Notes: a model not told the origin generated them from the sequence alone. DNA of 64,000 nucleotides from Shewanella frigidimarina (GCF_003797125.1 NZ_RKKE01000005.1:62001-126000), one strand, 5' to 3'; shown: positions 31,325-40,023, counted from the first letter of the stretch. Made by a program: numbers and translations.

Positions 31325-31652
31325 GAGTGCTCCTACTCCAATTTATTTTCAATATGACACCTCGGTCTTGAGGAATTTCATTTAAAAATAGCTAAAAATT
31401 AACCTGTTAAATTTTCTGTGTACTTTATCGCATAGGTATAAAATTCAAACAACAAACCTAATGCGAATAAATTGTAAATAAATAATAAGTTTCAGTTATA
31501 TATATTGAATATGTTATCAAACTGTAATCGTTACACGGGTAATCAAACAAAGATTACCTTTTAAGGCATTAAATACACTATTTGGTAACATGTTGGTAAA
31601 GTCAATTAATGCTTAAACTATCCATGTCTATGTTCACTGTTAATACATTAAC
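31325..31652. promoter_or_regulatory. Upstream region of the RND operon with an inverted repeat
   Basis: 328 bases without a gene. GGTAATC (31538-31544) and GATTACC (31552-31558) form a perfect 7-base inverted repeat with a 7-base spacer, about 215 bases before the adaptor start. No T run follows, so an operator is more likely than a terminator, but the binding protein is unknown. Confidence 0.4.
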
Positions 31653-32762
31653 TTAATTGCTGTTGATGACAACTTGATTTAATTCATCTGTATTTTGTGG
31701 TTCAAGCATAATGGCACGCCACCATAACTCGCTAGCTTGTGGATTGGCTAACATCACCGCTTGACCAAACTTTGGCGTAAGCAAGGTGACATTTTGCTGT
31801 TTCGCTAACTGGTTGATACGTTCAAAAGGCTCAAACCAATCATGCAATGCTAAATCGAAGGTGCCATTGTGTATTGGCATCATTGCCTTTGCTTGAACAT
31901 CAATATGTGCCTGTAGGCTTTGCTCTGGCAACATATGGATATCACTCCACAATTCATTATAGGCCCCAGTTTCAATCATGCTGAGATCAAATGGTCCATA
32001 ACGCTCACCAATTTCTTTAAAGCCATTAAAATAGCCACTGTCTCCGCTAAAAAACACCTTATGTTGTAAGCCTTGAATCACCCAACTAGCCCATAAGGTT
32101 TGGTTACGATCAAGCAAGCCCCGGCCAGAAAAATGTTGTGCTGGCGTAGCGGTAATGCTCAAGCCATTTAATTCAACAGACTGCCACCATTCCAGTTCAG
32201 TCACTTGAATGGCATCTACGCCCCAAGTGGTTAAGTACTCACCCACTTTAAGTGGGGTCACAAAATGTTGCACCTTGGCAGCCAATTGCTCTATGGCTGC
32301 TCTATCAAGGTGATCGTAATGATCATGGCTAATAATCACCGCTTTTATTGCCGGTAAATCAGCAATACTGATTGGCGATTGATGAAAACGTTTTGGCCCA
32401 GCCCATTGCACCGGTGATGCTCGCTCGCTAAATACCGGATCAATCAATAAATATTCGCCATCAAGACGCATCAATAACGTTGAATGGCCTAAACGATAAA
32501 CGGTGTCTTCCGTTGATTGAGCCAATATCTCTGGGGTCAATACTTCTAATGGAATCACACCTTGGGGAATGGGTGCTTGACGCTTTGCCGACCCATAAGC
32601 TTTGGCAATTGGCCATAAGCTGCTAATACCGGCTTGATAGACTTTTTCGGTATTGCTGAATATTTGTGCTTTATGTCCACGCGATGCAAACCAATATTTA
32701 CTGATCAAAATAATGACAATCAGTGCACCAAGCACGACTAAAAGACTCATTAATATTTTCAT
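31653..32762 (-). CDS. Membrane-anchored metallo-beta-lactamase-fold hydrolase, NAPE-PLD-like
   Basis: A 369-residue protein with an N-terminal membrane helix (about 4-24) and a beta-lactamase-fold hydrolase domain. HDHYDH at 146-151 is the HxHxDH metal motif; later ligands are in TPAQHFSGR, FSGDSGYF and MPIHNGTFDLALHDW. The pattern matches the YtnP/UlaG-like group that includes N-acyl-phosphatidylethanolamine phospholipase D, so a lipid phosphodiesterase is possible. It is divergent from a TetR gene, with two operator-like sites between them, and is probably that regulator's target. Confidence 0.85.
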   Translation of the reverse strand: MKILMSLLVVLGALIVIILISKYWFASRGHKAQIFSNTEKVYQAGISSLWPIAKAYGSAKRQAPIPQGVIPLEVLTPEILAQSTEDTVYRLGHSTLLMRLDGEYLLIDPVFSERASPVQWAGPKRFHQSPISIADLPAIKAVIISHDHYDHLDRAAIEQLAAKVQHFVTPLKVGEYLTTWGVDAIQVTELEWWQSVELNGLSITATPAQHFSGRGLLDRNQTLWASWVIQGLQHKVFFSGDSGYFNGFKEIGERYGPFDLSMIETGAYNELWSDIHMLPEQSLQAHIDVQAKAMMPIHNGTFDLALHDWFEPFERINQLAKQQNVTLLTPKFGQAVMLANPQASELWWRAIMLEPQNTDELNQVVINSN

Positions 32763-32773
32763 CTATTGCTTCC

Positions 32774-32838
32774 AAAAGTAAACTACACGGTGTAGTTTAA
32801 TAATCCTTTGTTGAAAAGTAAACTACTCAGTGTAAAAT
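32774..32838. promoter_or_regulatory. Tandem TetR-type operators between hydrolase and TetR genes
   Basis: TAAACTACAC (32779-32788), G, GTGTAGTTTA (32790-32799) is a perfect 10-1-10 palindrome. A second copy begins 40 bases on: AAAAGTAAACTAC at 32814-32826 followed by TCAGTGTA, with a weaker right arm. The sites cover the short divergent promoter and suggest the regulator controls both genes. Confidence 0.75.
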
Positions 32839-32858
32839 ATTATAATAAGATCGCTTAG

Positions 32859-33476
32859 ATGAAACCAATGAATACAGAAAAGCAAACACGCAGCCAGATT
32901 AAACGTGCCGCGATTATTGAAGCAGCCAGAACAACCTATAAAGAATTAGGGGTTGCGGCAACCAGTATGGATAAATTAGCCGAAGTAGCTGGAGTGTCTA
33001 AGCGAACAGTGTATAACCACTTTGCCACCAAAGAAGCCTTGGTGATGACCTTGATGACTGATTTATGGCAACAAGCATTATCTCAACCCTCTGTGGTATA
33101 TAGCTCACATCAACCTTTGGCAGAACAGCTGCAGCAGTTGGTGCGTTTTGATATGGATTACATTCAATCAGAAGAGCACATTGAAGTTTCACGAATGGTG
33201 ATTGGCCATCTGTTTTATACCACTGAAATGCAGGAAGAATTGCAAAAGGTTATTAAAGAAGAAACGGCTATTTTACGCTGGATAAAAGCAGCAACACTGG
33301 ACGGACGCTTAACAGTGACGAATGTTGAACAGGCCCAGGCAGAAGTACAAAGCTTGATTAAAGGCCAATGTTTTTGGCCATTAATATTTCAAGTCGAAGA
33401 GCCATTAAACGATCAACAAAAAGATGATATTGCCGCCAGCATAGTAACCATGTTTTTATGCCGTTATCAGGCATAA
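32859..33476 (+). CDS. TetR/AcrR-family transcriptional regulator
   Basis: A 205-residue regulator. Residues about 14-60 form the TetR helix-turn-helix: IIEAARTTYKELGVAATSMDKLAEVAGVSKRTVYNHF. The C-terminal ligand-binding part is helical; ligand unknown. Divergent from the metallo-beta-lactamase-fold gene, with tandem palindromes between. Confidence 0.93.
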   Translation: MKPMNTEKQTRSQIKRAAIIEAARTTYKELGVAATSMDKLAEVAGVSKRTVYNHFATKEALVMTLMTDLWQQALSQPSVVYSSHQPLAEQLQQLVRFDMDYIQSEEHIEVSRMVIGHLFYTTEMQEELQKVIKEETAILRWIKAATLDGRLTVTNVEQAQAEVQSLIKGQCFWPLIFQVEEPLNDQQKDDIAASIVTMFLCRYQA

Positions 33477-33493
33477 GTAAATTATTTCCCACG

Positions 33494-34180
33494 CTACACG
33501 CGGTTATCGCCCACCCCGAACGAAATAACACGGCTGATATGCGCTAAACTCATGCCAGACTCTTGTTGCCAATGATTAAAAGCAGCTTGGGTTTGGCGTA
33601 AAGCGGTTTGCGATGTAAAGCCAGCATCAACGACGTTATAAGCAGTTAAATATGACTGCACATCTTGGCTTAGCAAAAACGTGTCTTTACCTATCGCACG
33701 TAAAAAATAAGGCCCGGTATTGCCACCTAAACGAGTGCCGCGCTTTTTAAGCACTTGCCACAAACCAGTAATATCATCACTTGGCCAATTCGCAATAAAT
33801 TCCGCAAAACTGCCGTGTTCAGCATTAATCTGCTGGATCATATAAGCATTATCAACAATTGCTTGGGTTTTCTTTTGATGCCGAATAAGTGCTGGGTCGG
33901 TTGCCCGTTGTTGAATTTGATCGGGTGACAGCATCAGCACTTTCATTGGCTCAAAGTCAAAAAAGGCTTTTTCATAAGCAGGCCATTTATTGTCAACCAC
34001 TCGCCACACAAAGCCGCTTTGAAACACGCGTTTACTCATAACAGACAATAACTGCGCATCAGTATATTCGCTGATTTCATCGGCATCGAGACTGTCAGGC
34101 AGCAATGACTTAACTGCCGCTGATCCGCCTTTACGCTCACAAGCTCGCGCCCAAATATCACTGAACTTTTCTAATGCCAC
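33494..34180 (-). CDS. DNA-3-methyladenine glycosylase I-like (Tag-like) protein
   Basis: A 228-residue protein of the Tag family. QSGFVWRVVDNKWPAYEKAF, then DPALIRHQKKTQAIVDNA and LKKRGTRLGG follow the order of blocks in E. coli Tag. Yet the Cys and His residues of the Tag zinc site are absent, and the position of the Tag catalytic-site Glu (EGQQAGLSW) seems replaced (RVFQSGFVW). It may be a divergent glycosylase with altered activity. It is convergent with the TetR gene. Confidence 0.7.
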   Translation of the reverse strand: MALEKFSDIWARACERKGGSAAVKSLLPDSLDADEISEYTDAQLLSVMSKRVFQSGFVWRVVDNKWPAYEKAFFDFEPMKVLMLSPDQIQQRATDPALIRHQKKTQAIVDNAYMIQQINAEHGSFAEFIANWPSDDITGLWQVLKKRGTRLGGNTGPYFLRAIGKDTFLLSQDVQSYLTAYNVVDAGFTSQTALRQTQAAFNHWQQESGMSLAHISRVISFGVGDNRV

Positions 34181-34277
34181 CGCGTAGCTCCTTTAACCCA
34201 ACCAATAACCTGCCAATACGGCAGATTAAGGCTTATTGATCTTTAAAAATTACCATCGATACCAAAAACAACTAACG

Positions 34278-34808
34278 TTATGTATTACGTTCTTTTTTTA
34301 GTTGTAAAAATTGTTTCCATTTAACCACTTCAGCAGGTATTTCAGGTGTGTCACCTGTGTAACCGGCAGCAGCAATTAAGGTTTCAATAGGCACTTGTTT
34401 ACCTCGACATACAAACACACCACGGACATGCGCGATGCAATGTAAACCACGAGCGGTAAGCATACGATGCTCAATATAAAAGTATTTTTCATCCCAACCA
34501 ACGATTTTTATTTCAATGGTAAACTTCTCAAACGGCTTAATATCGCGGATATAAGTAAACTCTGCCGCATTCACTATCGGTAACCATTTATTTTTTAGAA
34601 ACTGTTTCATCAAACCCATTTCGGCAATCAAATAGGTGCGCGCTAAATCCATAAAAGCAGGATAACGCGAGTTAGTTAAATGCATATTGATATCGCAATC
34701 TAACGGTAAAGCACGGTAATCAATTCGGCTAGTGCCTAAAAAACCAATACTTTTACAATGACCTATTCGCCATAAAAACAACAAAATAATACGAAAATAC
34801 AGATTCAT
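34278..34808 (-). CDS. Hotdog-fold acyl thioesterase-like protein (THEM6/4HBT type)
   Basis: A 176-residue protein. After a short hydrophobic start, GTSRIDYRALPLDCDINMHLTNSRYPAFMDLAR holds the D-N-x-H-x-N pattern of 4-hydroxybenzoyl-CoA-type thioesterases, with the long helix of the hotdog fold after it. It resembles the small THEM6-like group. It should hydrolyse acyl-CoA or a related thioester; the substrate is unknown. It stands alone on the minus strand. Confidence 0.8.
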   Translation of the reverse strand: MNLYFRIILLFLWRIGHCKSIGFLGTSRIDYRALPLDCDINMHLTNSRYPAFMDLARTYLIAEMGLMKQFLKNKWLPIVNAAEFTYIRDIKPFEKFTIEIKIVGWDEKYFYIEHRMLTARGLHCIAHVRGVFVCRGKQVPIETLIAAAGYTGDTPEIPAEVVKWKQFLQLKKERNT

Positions 34809-34974
34809 GCACGGTTACTCCTAATGTAAGCGCGACAGGCTAACAAAGGTCATACCAGCGAGCAAGCGGCTTTAACATCATTTGGTAGCACAAAATTGGC
34901 ATTACACTTTATTTGTTACTCTTTTTGAGACTTATCCCCCTTTTCATCTGCGGCTTAACTGATTAACATAGCGA

Positions 34975-35037
34975 GGCGTTTTGATTAAATTGGCAGTGAG
35001 TTAACTGAGTTTCACGTAACTTACTGCCAATAACGCC
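34975..35037. other. Large imperfect inverted repeat upstream of the FMN riboswitch
   Basis: GGCGTT (34975-34980) pairs with AACGCC (35032-35037) outside; TTGGCAGT (34990-34997) plus AGTTA (34999-35003) pairs with TAACT (35017-35021) plus ACTGCCAA (35023-35030) inside, with one mismatch. It lies between the thioesterase gene start and the riboswitch. It could be an operator, an RNA structure or a terminator-like element; no T run follows. Confidence 0.55.
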
Positions 35038-35089
35038 GTAGTCGTTGAGTCGATTACAGCCAAATCAGCGCAAACAACATTGTTTATAA

Positions 35090-35250
35090 TTCTCAGGGCG
35101 GGGCGCAATTCCCCACCGGCGGTAAACTTGAAAAAGTGAGCCCGCGAGCGCTCGATTCGTCGAGGTCAGCAGATCTGGTGACTTAGGTTTTACTCATGAG
35201 TAATGCCTAACAGTCCAGAGCCGACGGTTACAGTCCGGATGAGAGAGAAT
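35090..35250 (+). ncRNA. FMN riboswitch (RFN element)
   Basis: The conserved RFN blocks are present in order: TCTCAGGGCGGGGCG, CCCCACCGGCGGTAAA, the AGCCCGCGAGCG arm, GGTCAGCAGATCTGGTG, CAGAGCCGACGGTTA and GTCCGGATGAGAGAGAAT. FMN binding would lower expression of ribB, which starts about 100 bases downstream. A hairpin at 35258-35283 (CATCAA/TTGATG with inner AGCC/GGCT) may form part of the expression platform. Confidence 0.95.
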
Positions 35251-35348
35251 AGAGATACATCAATTAGCCTCGGCTTGTTGATGCAATTTGTTTTGGATTT
35301 ATATCCCTCTTTACAAGCCCTGATTCTGGTCATTTTAGGAGTACAACC

Positions 35349-36005
35349 ATGAATCAGTTATCACTACTTGCCGAATTTGGCGAACCAATCACCCGTGTAG
35401 AAAACGCATTAGCAGCGCTTAGAGAAGGCCGAGGCGTATTACTACTCGATGATGAAGATCGTGAAAATGAAGGCGACATTATTTATTCTGTCGAGCACTT
35501 AACCACAGCCCAAATGGCATTAATGATCCGCGAATGCAGCGGCATTGTGTGTTTATGCTTAACCGACGAACACGCCAACAAGTTACAATTGCCGCCAATG
35601 GTTATTAATAACAACAGCGCCAACCAAACTGCGTTTACCATCTCTATTGAAGCAAAGCATGGTGTTACCACTGGCGTTTCCGCACAAGATCGCGTGACCA
35701 CCATTAAAACAGCCGCAAACCGCGATGCCAAAGCATCAGATTTGGCCCATCCAGGACACGTATTCCCATTGCGTGCTCGCGCTGGAGGAGTAATGTCTCG
35801 CCGAGGTCATACCGAAGGGACTGTCGACTTAATGCAAATGGCAGGCTTAATGCCAGCTGGCGTATTATGCGAACTGGCTAACGAAGATGGCAGCATGGCC
35901 AAAACACCAGAAATTATCGCCTTCGGCCTTAAGCACAACATGCCTGTACTCACCATCGAAGACATGGTGATGTACCGTAACCAGTATGATTTAAAGCTGG
36001 CGTAA
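35349..36005 (+). CDS. ribB: 3,4-dihydroxy-2-butanone-4-phosphate synthase RibB
   Basis: A 218-residue stand-alone RibB that turns ribulose 5-phosphate into dihydroxybutanone phosphate and formate for riboflavin synthesis. [10 protein letters not shown] (34-43) holds the metal-binding acids; HPGHVFP (134-140) and RRGHTEG (151-157) complete the active site. There is no GTP cyclohydrolase II domain, as in the E. coli form of similar length (217). AGGAG precedes the start by 8 bases. Regulated by the FMN riboswitch upstream and followed by a strong terminator. Confidence 0.97.
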   Translation: MNQLSLLAEFGEPITRVENALAALREGRGVLLLDDEDRENEGDIIYSVEHLTTAQMALMIRECSGIVCLCLTDEHANKLQLPPMVINNNSANQTAFTISIEAKHGVTTGVSAQDRVTTIKTAANRDAKASDLAHPGHVFPLRARAGGVMSRRGHTEGTVDLMQMAGLMPAGVLCELANEDGSMAKTPEIIAFGLKHNMPVLTIEDMVMYRNQYDLKLA

Positions 36006-36060
36006 TTAATAAAGTTATTAATAGGCTGTCACAAGAGTGACGCACTATCAGATAAAAATA

Positions 36061-36093
36061 AGAGGCGCATTATTAAATGGCGCCTCTTTTTTT
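36061..36093 (+). terminator. Rho-independent terminator of ribB
   Basis: AGAGGCGC (36061-36068) pairs with GCGCCTCT (36080-36087), followed by a run of T to 36093. Confidence 0.93.
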
Positions 36094-36203
36094 ACATCTA
36101 ATAAGTTATAAAAAAATATCTTAAATATAGATTAAGTTCTATTTGGCTTATAGTAATGTCAATTACCAGTCAAACGTCATAACCGATGCGCAACGAGGTA
36201 TAA

Positions 36204-36632
36204 ATGAGATGTGAATTTATTCCCGCCACCGAAAAAGACAAAACCTACCTACTCGATTTACGTAAATTAACCATGGTTGAGCATTTAGAAAAGTCTGGGC
36301 AGTTCTTGTCTGATGCGCAACATGAATATAGATTAAACGATGCTTATGAATGCTCTTATCTGGTCATGTATGCCAACGAGTTAATCGGGACGTTAAAATA
36401 TCGAGTCAGTGAAGCTACAGTCGAAATCATGCAGATCCAAATCCATCCATTGTTTCAAAGGCAAGGATTTGGTCAAAAAATATTACAACAAATTATCACA
36501 GACTCGAAGCCAAAATTAATTGAGTTAACGGTATTAAAACAGAACCCTGGGTTGCAACTATACAAAAGGTTAGGGTTTGAAATTACCGGTGAAGATCAGC
36601 ACGAATATTTTATGCAAATTAGCAGCTCATAG
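36204..36632 (+). CDS. GNAT-family N-acetyltransferase
   Basis: A 142-residue GNAT protein. VEIMQIQIHPLFQRQGFGQKIL holds the acetyl-CoA pyrophosphate-binding motif (Q/R-x-x-G-x-G), followed by the expected helix and LGFEITGE. It transfers an acetyl group to an unknown amine. It lies alone between ribB and a VOC gene. Confidence 0.88.
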   Translation: MRCEFIPATEKDKTYLLDLRKLTMVEHLEKSGQFLSDAQHEYRLNDAYECSYLVMYANELIGTLKYRVSEATVEIMQIQIHPLFQRQGFGQKILQQIITDSKPKLIELTVLKQNPGLQLYKRLGFEITGEDQHEYFMQISSS

Positions 36633-36775
36633 ACTCATTCCAACCCACATAAAAAATTGGTTATAACACTTTAAAAAAAGCATATTTGTAACGTTAACAT
36701 ATTACTCAGCAACCAATATTAGGACGCTAGCCCTATAGCAGAACATGGTTTTAAACATGATATATGGAGGTTCAC

Positions 36776-37162
36776 ATGAATCGAGTCACAGGTATCGGCG
36801 GCATATTTTTTAAAGCAAAAGAGGCACCTGCATTGCAGGCTTGGTATAAGCGTCATCTCGGCATTGACGTTCAAGAATGGGGCGGCACTGCTTTTTCTTG
36901 GACCGACTCAAATGACAAGCCAACTGGTGGAACCACTATCTGGGCGGTAAGTTCAGATAAAAGCGACCAATTTGCTCCAAGCCAAGCCCCATTTATGATC
37001 AACTACCGTGTTGAAGACCTTCACGCTGTCGTCGCCGCCCTCAAAGCAGAAGGCTGTAATGTGCTCGATAAAATAGATGAATCTGAATACGGCAAGTTTG
37101 CGTGGGTTATTGATCCAGAAGGAAACAAAGTCGAATTATGGCAGCCGCCTTTAGGTCAATAG
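36776..37162 (+). CDS. VOC-family (glyoxalase-like) protein
   Basis: A 128-residue single VOC domain pair: MNRVTGIGGIFFKAKEAPALQAWYKRHLGI at the start and FAWVIDPEGNKVELWQPP at the end, where the last Glu is a usual metal ligand. An ATG at 36764 would add four residues, but it lies in the ribosome site: GGAGG at 36766-36770 is ideally placed for 36776. The reaction is unknown. Confidence 0.85.
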   Translation: MNRVTGIGGIFFKAKEAPALQAWYKRHLGIDVQEWGGTAFSWTDSNDKPTGGTTIWAVSSDKSDQFAPSQAPFMINYRVEDLHAVVAALKAEGCNVLDKIDESEYGKFAWVIDPEGNKVELWQPPLGQ

Positions 37163-37225
37163 CAACTATTGTGGCTTAACGAATCTGTTCACATCCATGT
37201 GAAATTAACTTGGAGACAAACTAAA

Positions 37226-38089
37226 TCACAATGCAGTAATAAACGTTTGATACTGACTCATGGTATTGACATCGTCCAACATGCCTTGATGGCCAACGTT
37301 GGGCACCATAATTAACTGCTTATTGGCTGACTGGCTAGCTACAAACAGTTTTTCAGACAGTTCAGGCGGGACCTCTTCATCTTCTTCTGCCGCAATGACT
37401 AATAATGGCCCTTGATAATATTGCGCGACCACTTGCTTATTATCTGTTTTACGAAAATCTTCTGGCATTTCCAAAATCATAAACGGTGCCATATACCAAG
37501 GTGTTTTTTCATCAACCCAGTCGTCGGCATTAGTTGCTGAACCGTGTAAAATCAGTGCATCTATTTTATTATTTTTTGCTAAATCAGCGGCAATAAAACT
37601 GCCTAGTGAGTAACCGTGCAATATCACTTTTTCAGGCTGATATTGCTGATGCAAATAATCCAGTTGTTGCTGTGCATCTGCAATAATATTGTTAATGCTT
37701 GGTTGGCCTTCACTTGCCCCTAATCCACGACGATCCATCACTAAAATGTCGGTATTAAGCGTCGATAATGTGGTAAGGACCGACAGGCCATGTGGTTCGA
37801 TTTTCATGCCGTTGCCTTGATAAAAGACCAAGGTTGTAAGGCTATTGGGGTTATCAATATAAAAACCATTTAACTTAACGTGATCACTTGCCTCTAAGCT
37901 AAGTGGGGTAATCAAATGATTAGGCATCGCCTGCTGTAATTGTTGAGTAAACTCTGCAGTAAACGCTGCGGGGACTTCATCGCTGGCAATAAAAGTGCTT
38001 TCACTTAGGCGCATAGTACATGCTGAAGTAACCAGCACTGTGGTTCCTATCATTGCACCTGTGGTTATTTGTTTAAGCCAATTTTGCAT
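37226..38089 (-). CDS. Alpha/beta hydrolase lipoprotein
   Basis: A 287-residue serine hydrolase with a lipoprotein-like signal (lipobox TSAC, Cys24). VFYQGNGMKIEPHG holds the oxyanion region, GYSLG (159-163) the nucleophile Ser161, and VPNVGHQGM the catalytic His; the Asp is probably in AAEEDEEVP. Such BAAT/YfhR-like proteins are envelope esterases or peptidases of unclear substrate. The XRE regulator gene ends 15 bases upstream on the same strand, so cotranscription is likely. Confidence 0.83.
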   Translation of the reverse strand: MQNWLKQITTGAMIGTTVLVTSACTMRLSESTFIASDEVPAAFTAEFTQQLQQAMPNHLITPLSLEASDHVKLNGFYIDNPNSLTTLVFYQGNGMKIEPHGLSVLTTLSTLNTDILVMDRRGLGASEGQPSINNIIADAQQQLDYLHQQYQPEKVILHGYSLGSFIAADLAKNNKIDALILHGSATNADDWVDEKTPWYMAPFMILEMPEDFRKTDNKQVVAQYYQGPLLVIAAEEDEEVPPELSEKLFVASQSANKQLIMVPNVGHQGMLDDVNTMSQYQTFITAL

Positions 38090-38104
38090 ATTATTTTCCT
38101 TAAT

Positions 38105-38314
38105 TTACTCATCGTCCTTGTGGACTAAAATGTCACCTGGCGAGCATTGTAAATGCTGGCAAATAGCGTCTAGTGTCGAAAATCGAATAGCTTTTGCACG
38201 GCCACTTCTAAGCACTGACAAATTTTGAGGGGTTATGCCTATCAATTCTGCCAATTCAGTGGACTTCATTTTCCGCCTTGCCAGCATCACATCCAGCTCA
38301 ATAATTATGGCCAT
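38105..38314 (-). CDS. Small XRE-family (YozG-like) regulator
   Basis: A 69-residue helix-turn-helix protein: LARRKMKSTELAELIGITPQNLSVLRSGRAKAIRFSTLDAICQHLQC covers the whole HTH. It belongs to the small regulators (COG3655 type) often found beside DUF2975 membrane proteins, as here. The start at 38314 shares one base with the TAA stop of the DUF2975 gene (TAATG), so the two are coupled. An upstream in-frame ATG at 38368 lies inside the neighbour and is unlikely. Confidence 0.9.
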   Translation of the reverse strand: MAIIIELDVMLARRKMKSTELAELIGITPQNLSVLRSGRAKAIRFSTLDAICQHLQCSPGDILVHKDDE

Positions 38315-38895
38315 TAAATTGTCAACTCCACCTCTTCTTGAAGCTCCGTTGCATGCTTCATGACCCATGCTACACAGTAAAAAATCATCCCGAAAAGTGC
38401 ATACTTTAACTCTTGGCTGCCAAGACTAAAATAAACAGGTACCGCACTAGATGTACCGCTAAAGTGCAATGTAAATGCGATGATCATGGGGTAAAAAAGG
38501 CTGAGTAAAATCCAGACTAAAAATACCAAGGCAATACGACTCAAGCAGCGGAAGTTACTTGGAGTAAACACATGACCTTGCTGATACAGACCAAAAAGTT
38601 GGTAGAGAAAAGAGTAAATAAACAGGTAAGGTAGAATTTCAACACTGCCCAGAATGATTCCAGGATGAAATCCCGCATCATAAAGGCTTTGAGCGAGAGC
38701 TTGCCAAGGTGTACCAAAGTCGACAGCTAGATAACTACTAAACCAACCCCACCAATCAATGGTTAACACATATTCACCCGCTTGGAATTCTCCGAACACC
38801 ATAGTGCCGCTATAACTAGTGACTTGTAATAAAGCTAAAAATACAATCAGCAATTTAATCCATTTACTTAACGAGACAATTCTATCCATGATCAT
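38314..38895 (-). CDS. DUF2975 membrane protein
   Basis: A 193-residue protein with four membrane helices (about 13-33, 85-106, 120-145, 165-183). The helix pattern and pairing with a small XRE regulator fit the DUF2975 family. Function is unknown; such pairs have been viewed as membrane sensor plus regulator. It is the first gene of a likely three-gene run (DUF2975, XRE, hydrolase). Confidence 0.8.
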   Translation of the reverse strand: MIMDRIVSLSKWIKLLIVFLALLQVTSYSGTMVFGEFQAGEYVLTIDWWGWFSSYLAVDFGTPWQALAQSLYDAGFHPGIILGSVEILPYLFIYSFLYQLFGLYQQGHVFTPSNFRCLSRIALVFLVWILLSLFYPMIIAFTLHFSGTSSAVPVYFSLGSQELKYALFGMIFYCVAWVMKHATELQEEVELTI

Positions 38896-39227
38896 TCTAA
38901 GCTGGTTAATGTTAGAATAAAGTTAACACGCAAGCCCTTTAACAGCAATAAGTTATCGATAAACGATACTATTAAGATATTAAATCTAATATACCTATTG
39001 GTGACAATCCCAAATCATCCGTTTGAATCACAATAAATGGCTATCGTAATAAATGATTAAAGTGCCTGTGCTATCAACTCGAGATAGATGACATAATTTT
39101 GTTGATAATGCTCAACAACTTTTACTCGATAGCTTTGTTTTACATCTATAACACATGAGAGTATTATTAATAACTGATTGTATTATAAAGGTTTAATAGA
39201 AACAAAAACCATTGACTCTGGAGTAAA
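38896..39227. other. 332-base divergent region between DUF2975 and MerR genes
   Basis: A+T-rich, no gene. TTGACTCTGGAGT at 39211-39223 overlaps the ribosome site of the MerR gene and has a short dyad (ACTC-TG-GAGT), which may be a MerR operator; this is weak. Confidence 0.35.
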
Positions 39228-39587
39228 GTGATGAATATGAAAGCATTTTCGACATTAGCCGGATTATCTTCATATACGCTGCGTTATTATGAAAAAGTCG
39301 GTTTACTCAACAATATTCAACGAAATAGCAGTGGCCATCGAGTCTACACAGCCAAAGACTTAGAATGGATTAATTTTGTCAAACGCCTTAAAGACACTGG
39401 GATGACTTTAACCAAAATTCAGCAATATGCCCAATTGCGATCATTAGGGCCAGGTACAGTGTTAGACCGCCAACAACTACTTGAGTGTCACAAAGACCAG
39501 TTACAGGCTCACATTGAACTTCAGAAAAATCATTTACTGGCGTTAGAAAACAAAATTAGTTTGTATAAAGCCAATAAAGTCAGTTGA
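39228..39587 (+). CDS. MerR-family regulator
   Basis: A 119-residue MerR protein: FSTLAGLSSYTLRYYEKVGLL is the DNA-binding helix pair, followed by the wing NSSGHRVYTAKDLEWI and a coiled-coil dimer helix at about 80-116. No cysteine-based metal site is present, so it is of the organic-effector type. It is followed after 58 bases by a carboxymuconolactone decarboxylase-family gene, which it probably controls. Confidence 0.92.
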   Translation: MMNMKAFSTLAGLSSYTLRYYEKVGLLNNIQRNSSGHRVYTAKDLEWINFVKRLKDTGMTLTKIQQYAQLRSLGPGTVLDRQQLLECHKDQLQAHIELQKNHLLALENKISLYKANKVS

Positions 39588-39645
39588 CTTAGAGTTAACT
39601 CTAACTTGTAAGGTGTGACTTCTACTTATCGATAGGAGTACATCA

Positions 39646-40023
39646 ATGCCAAACTCAAGATTCACTTTAGGTCTGGAACAATTGTCAAAAATTGACGGAG
39701 AAGCAGGTCATAATGTTATCGAAAGCCTACAAGATATCTGCCCTGACTTAGCCCGATTTACCATTGAATATCCGTTTGGCGATATCTATACCCGACCCGC
39801 CTTAGAGGTAAAGTCGCGAGAAATAGCCACTGTTGCGGCACTCACCGCTTTGGGCAATTGTAGGCCTCAGCTTAAAGTTCATTTAAATGCCGCTTTAAAT
39901 GTTGGTTGCAGTGAAGAAGAAGTAAAAGAAGTGCTGTTACAAATGTCTGTTTATGCCGGTTTTCCTGCAGCGTTAAATGGCATGTTCGCGTTTAAAGAAG
40001 TCCTTCAAGAACGCAAGGCATGA
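39646..40023 (+). CDS. Carboxymuconolactone decarboxylase-family protein
   Basis: A 125-residue, all-helical protein of the CMD family (PALEVKSREIATVAALTALG, NVGCSEEEVKEVLLQMSVYAGFPAALN). The AhpD-type CxxC pair is absent, so peroxidase-reductase activity is unlikely; gamma-carboxymuconolactone decarboxylase or a related function is possible. Likely in one unit with the MerR gene. GATAGGAG precedes the start. Confidence 0.87.
   Translation: MPNSRFTLGLEQLSKIDGEAGHNVIESLQDICPDLARFTIEYPFGDIYTRPALEVKSREIATVAALTALGNCRPQLKVHLNAALNVGCSEEEVKEVLLQMSVYAGFPAALNGMFAFKEVLQERKA

Noticed and set aside
38105-38895. Toxin-antitoxin reading of the XRE and DUF2975 pair
   Set aside because: The partner is a four-helix membrane protein with no toxin features.
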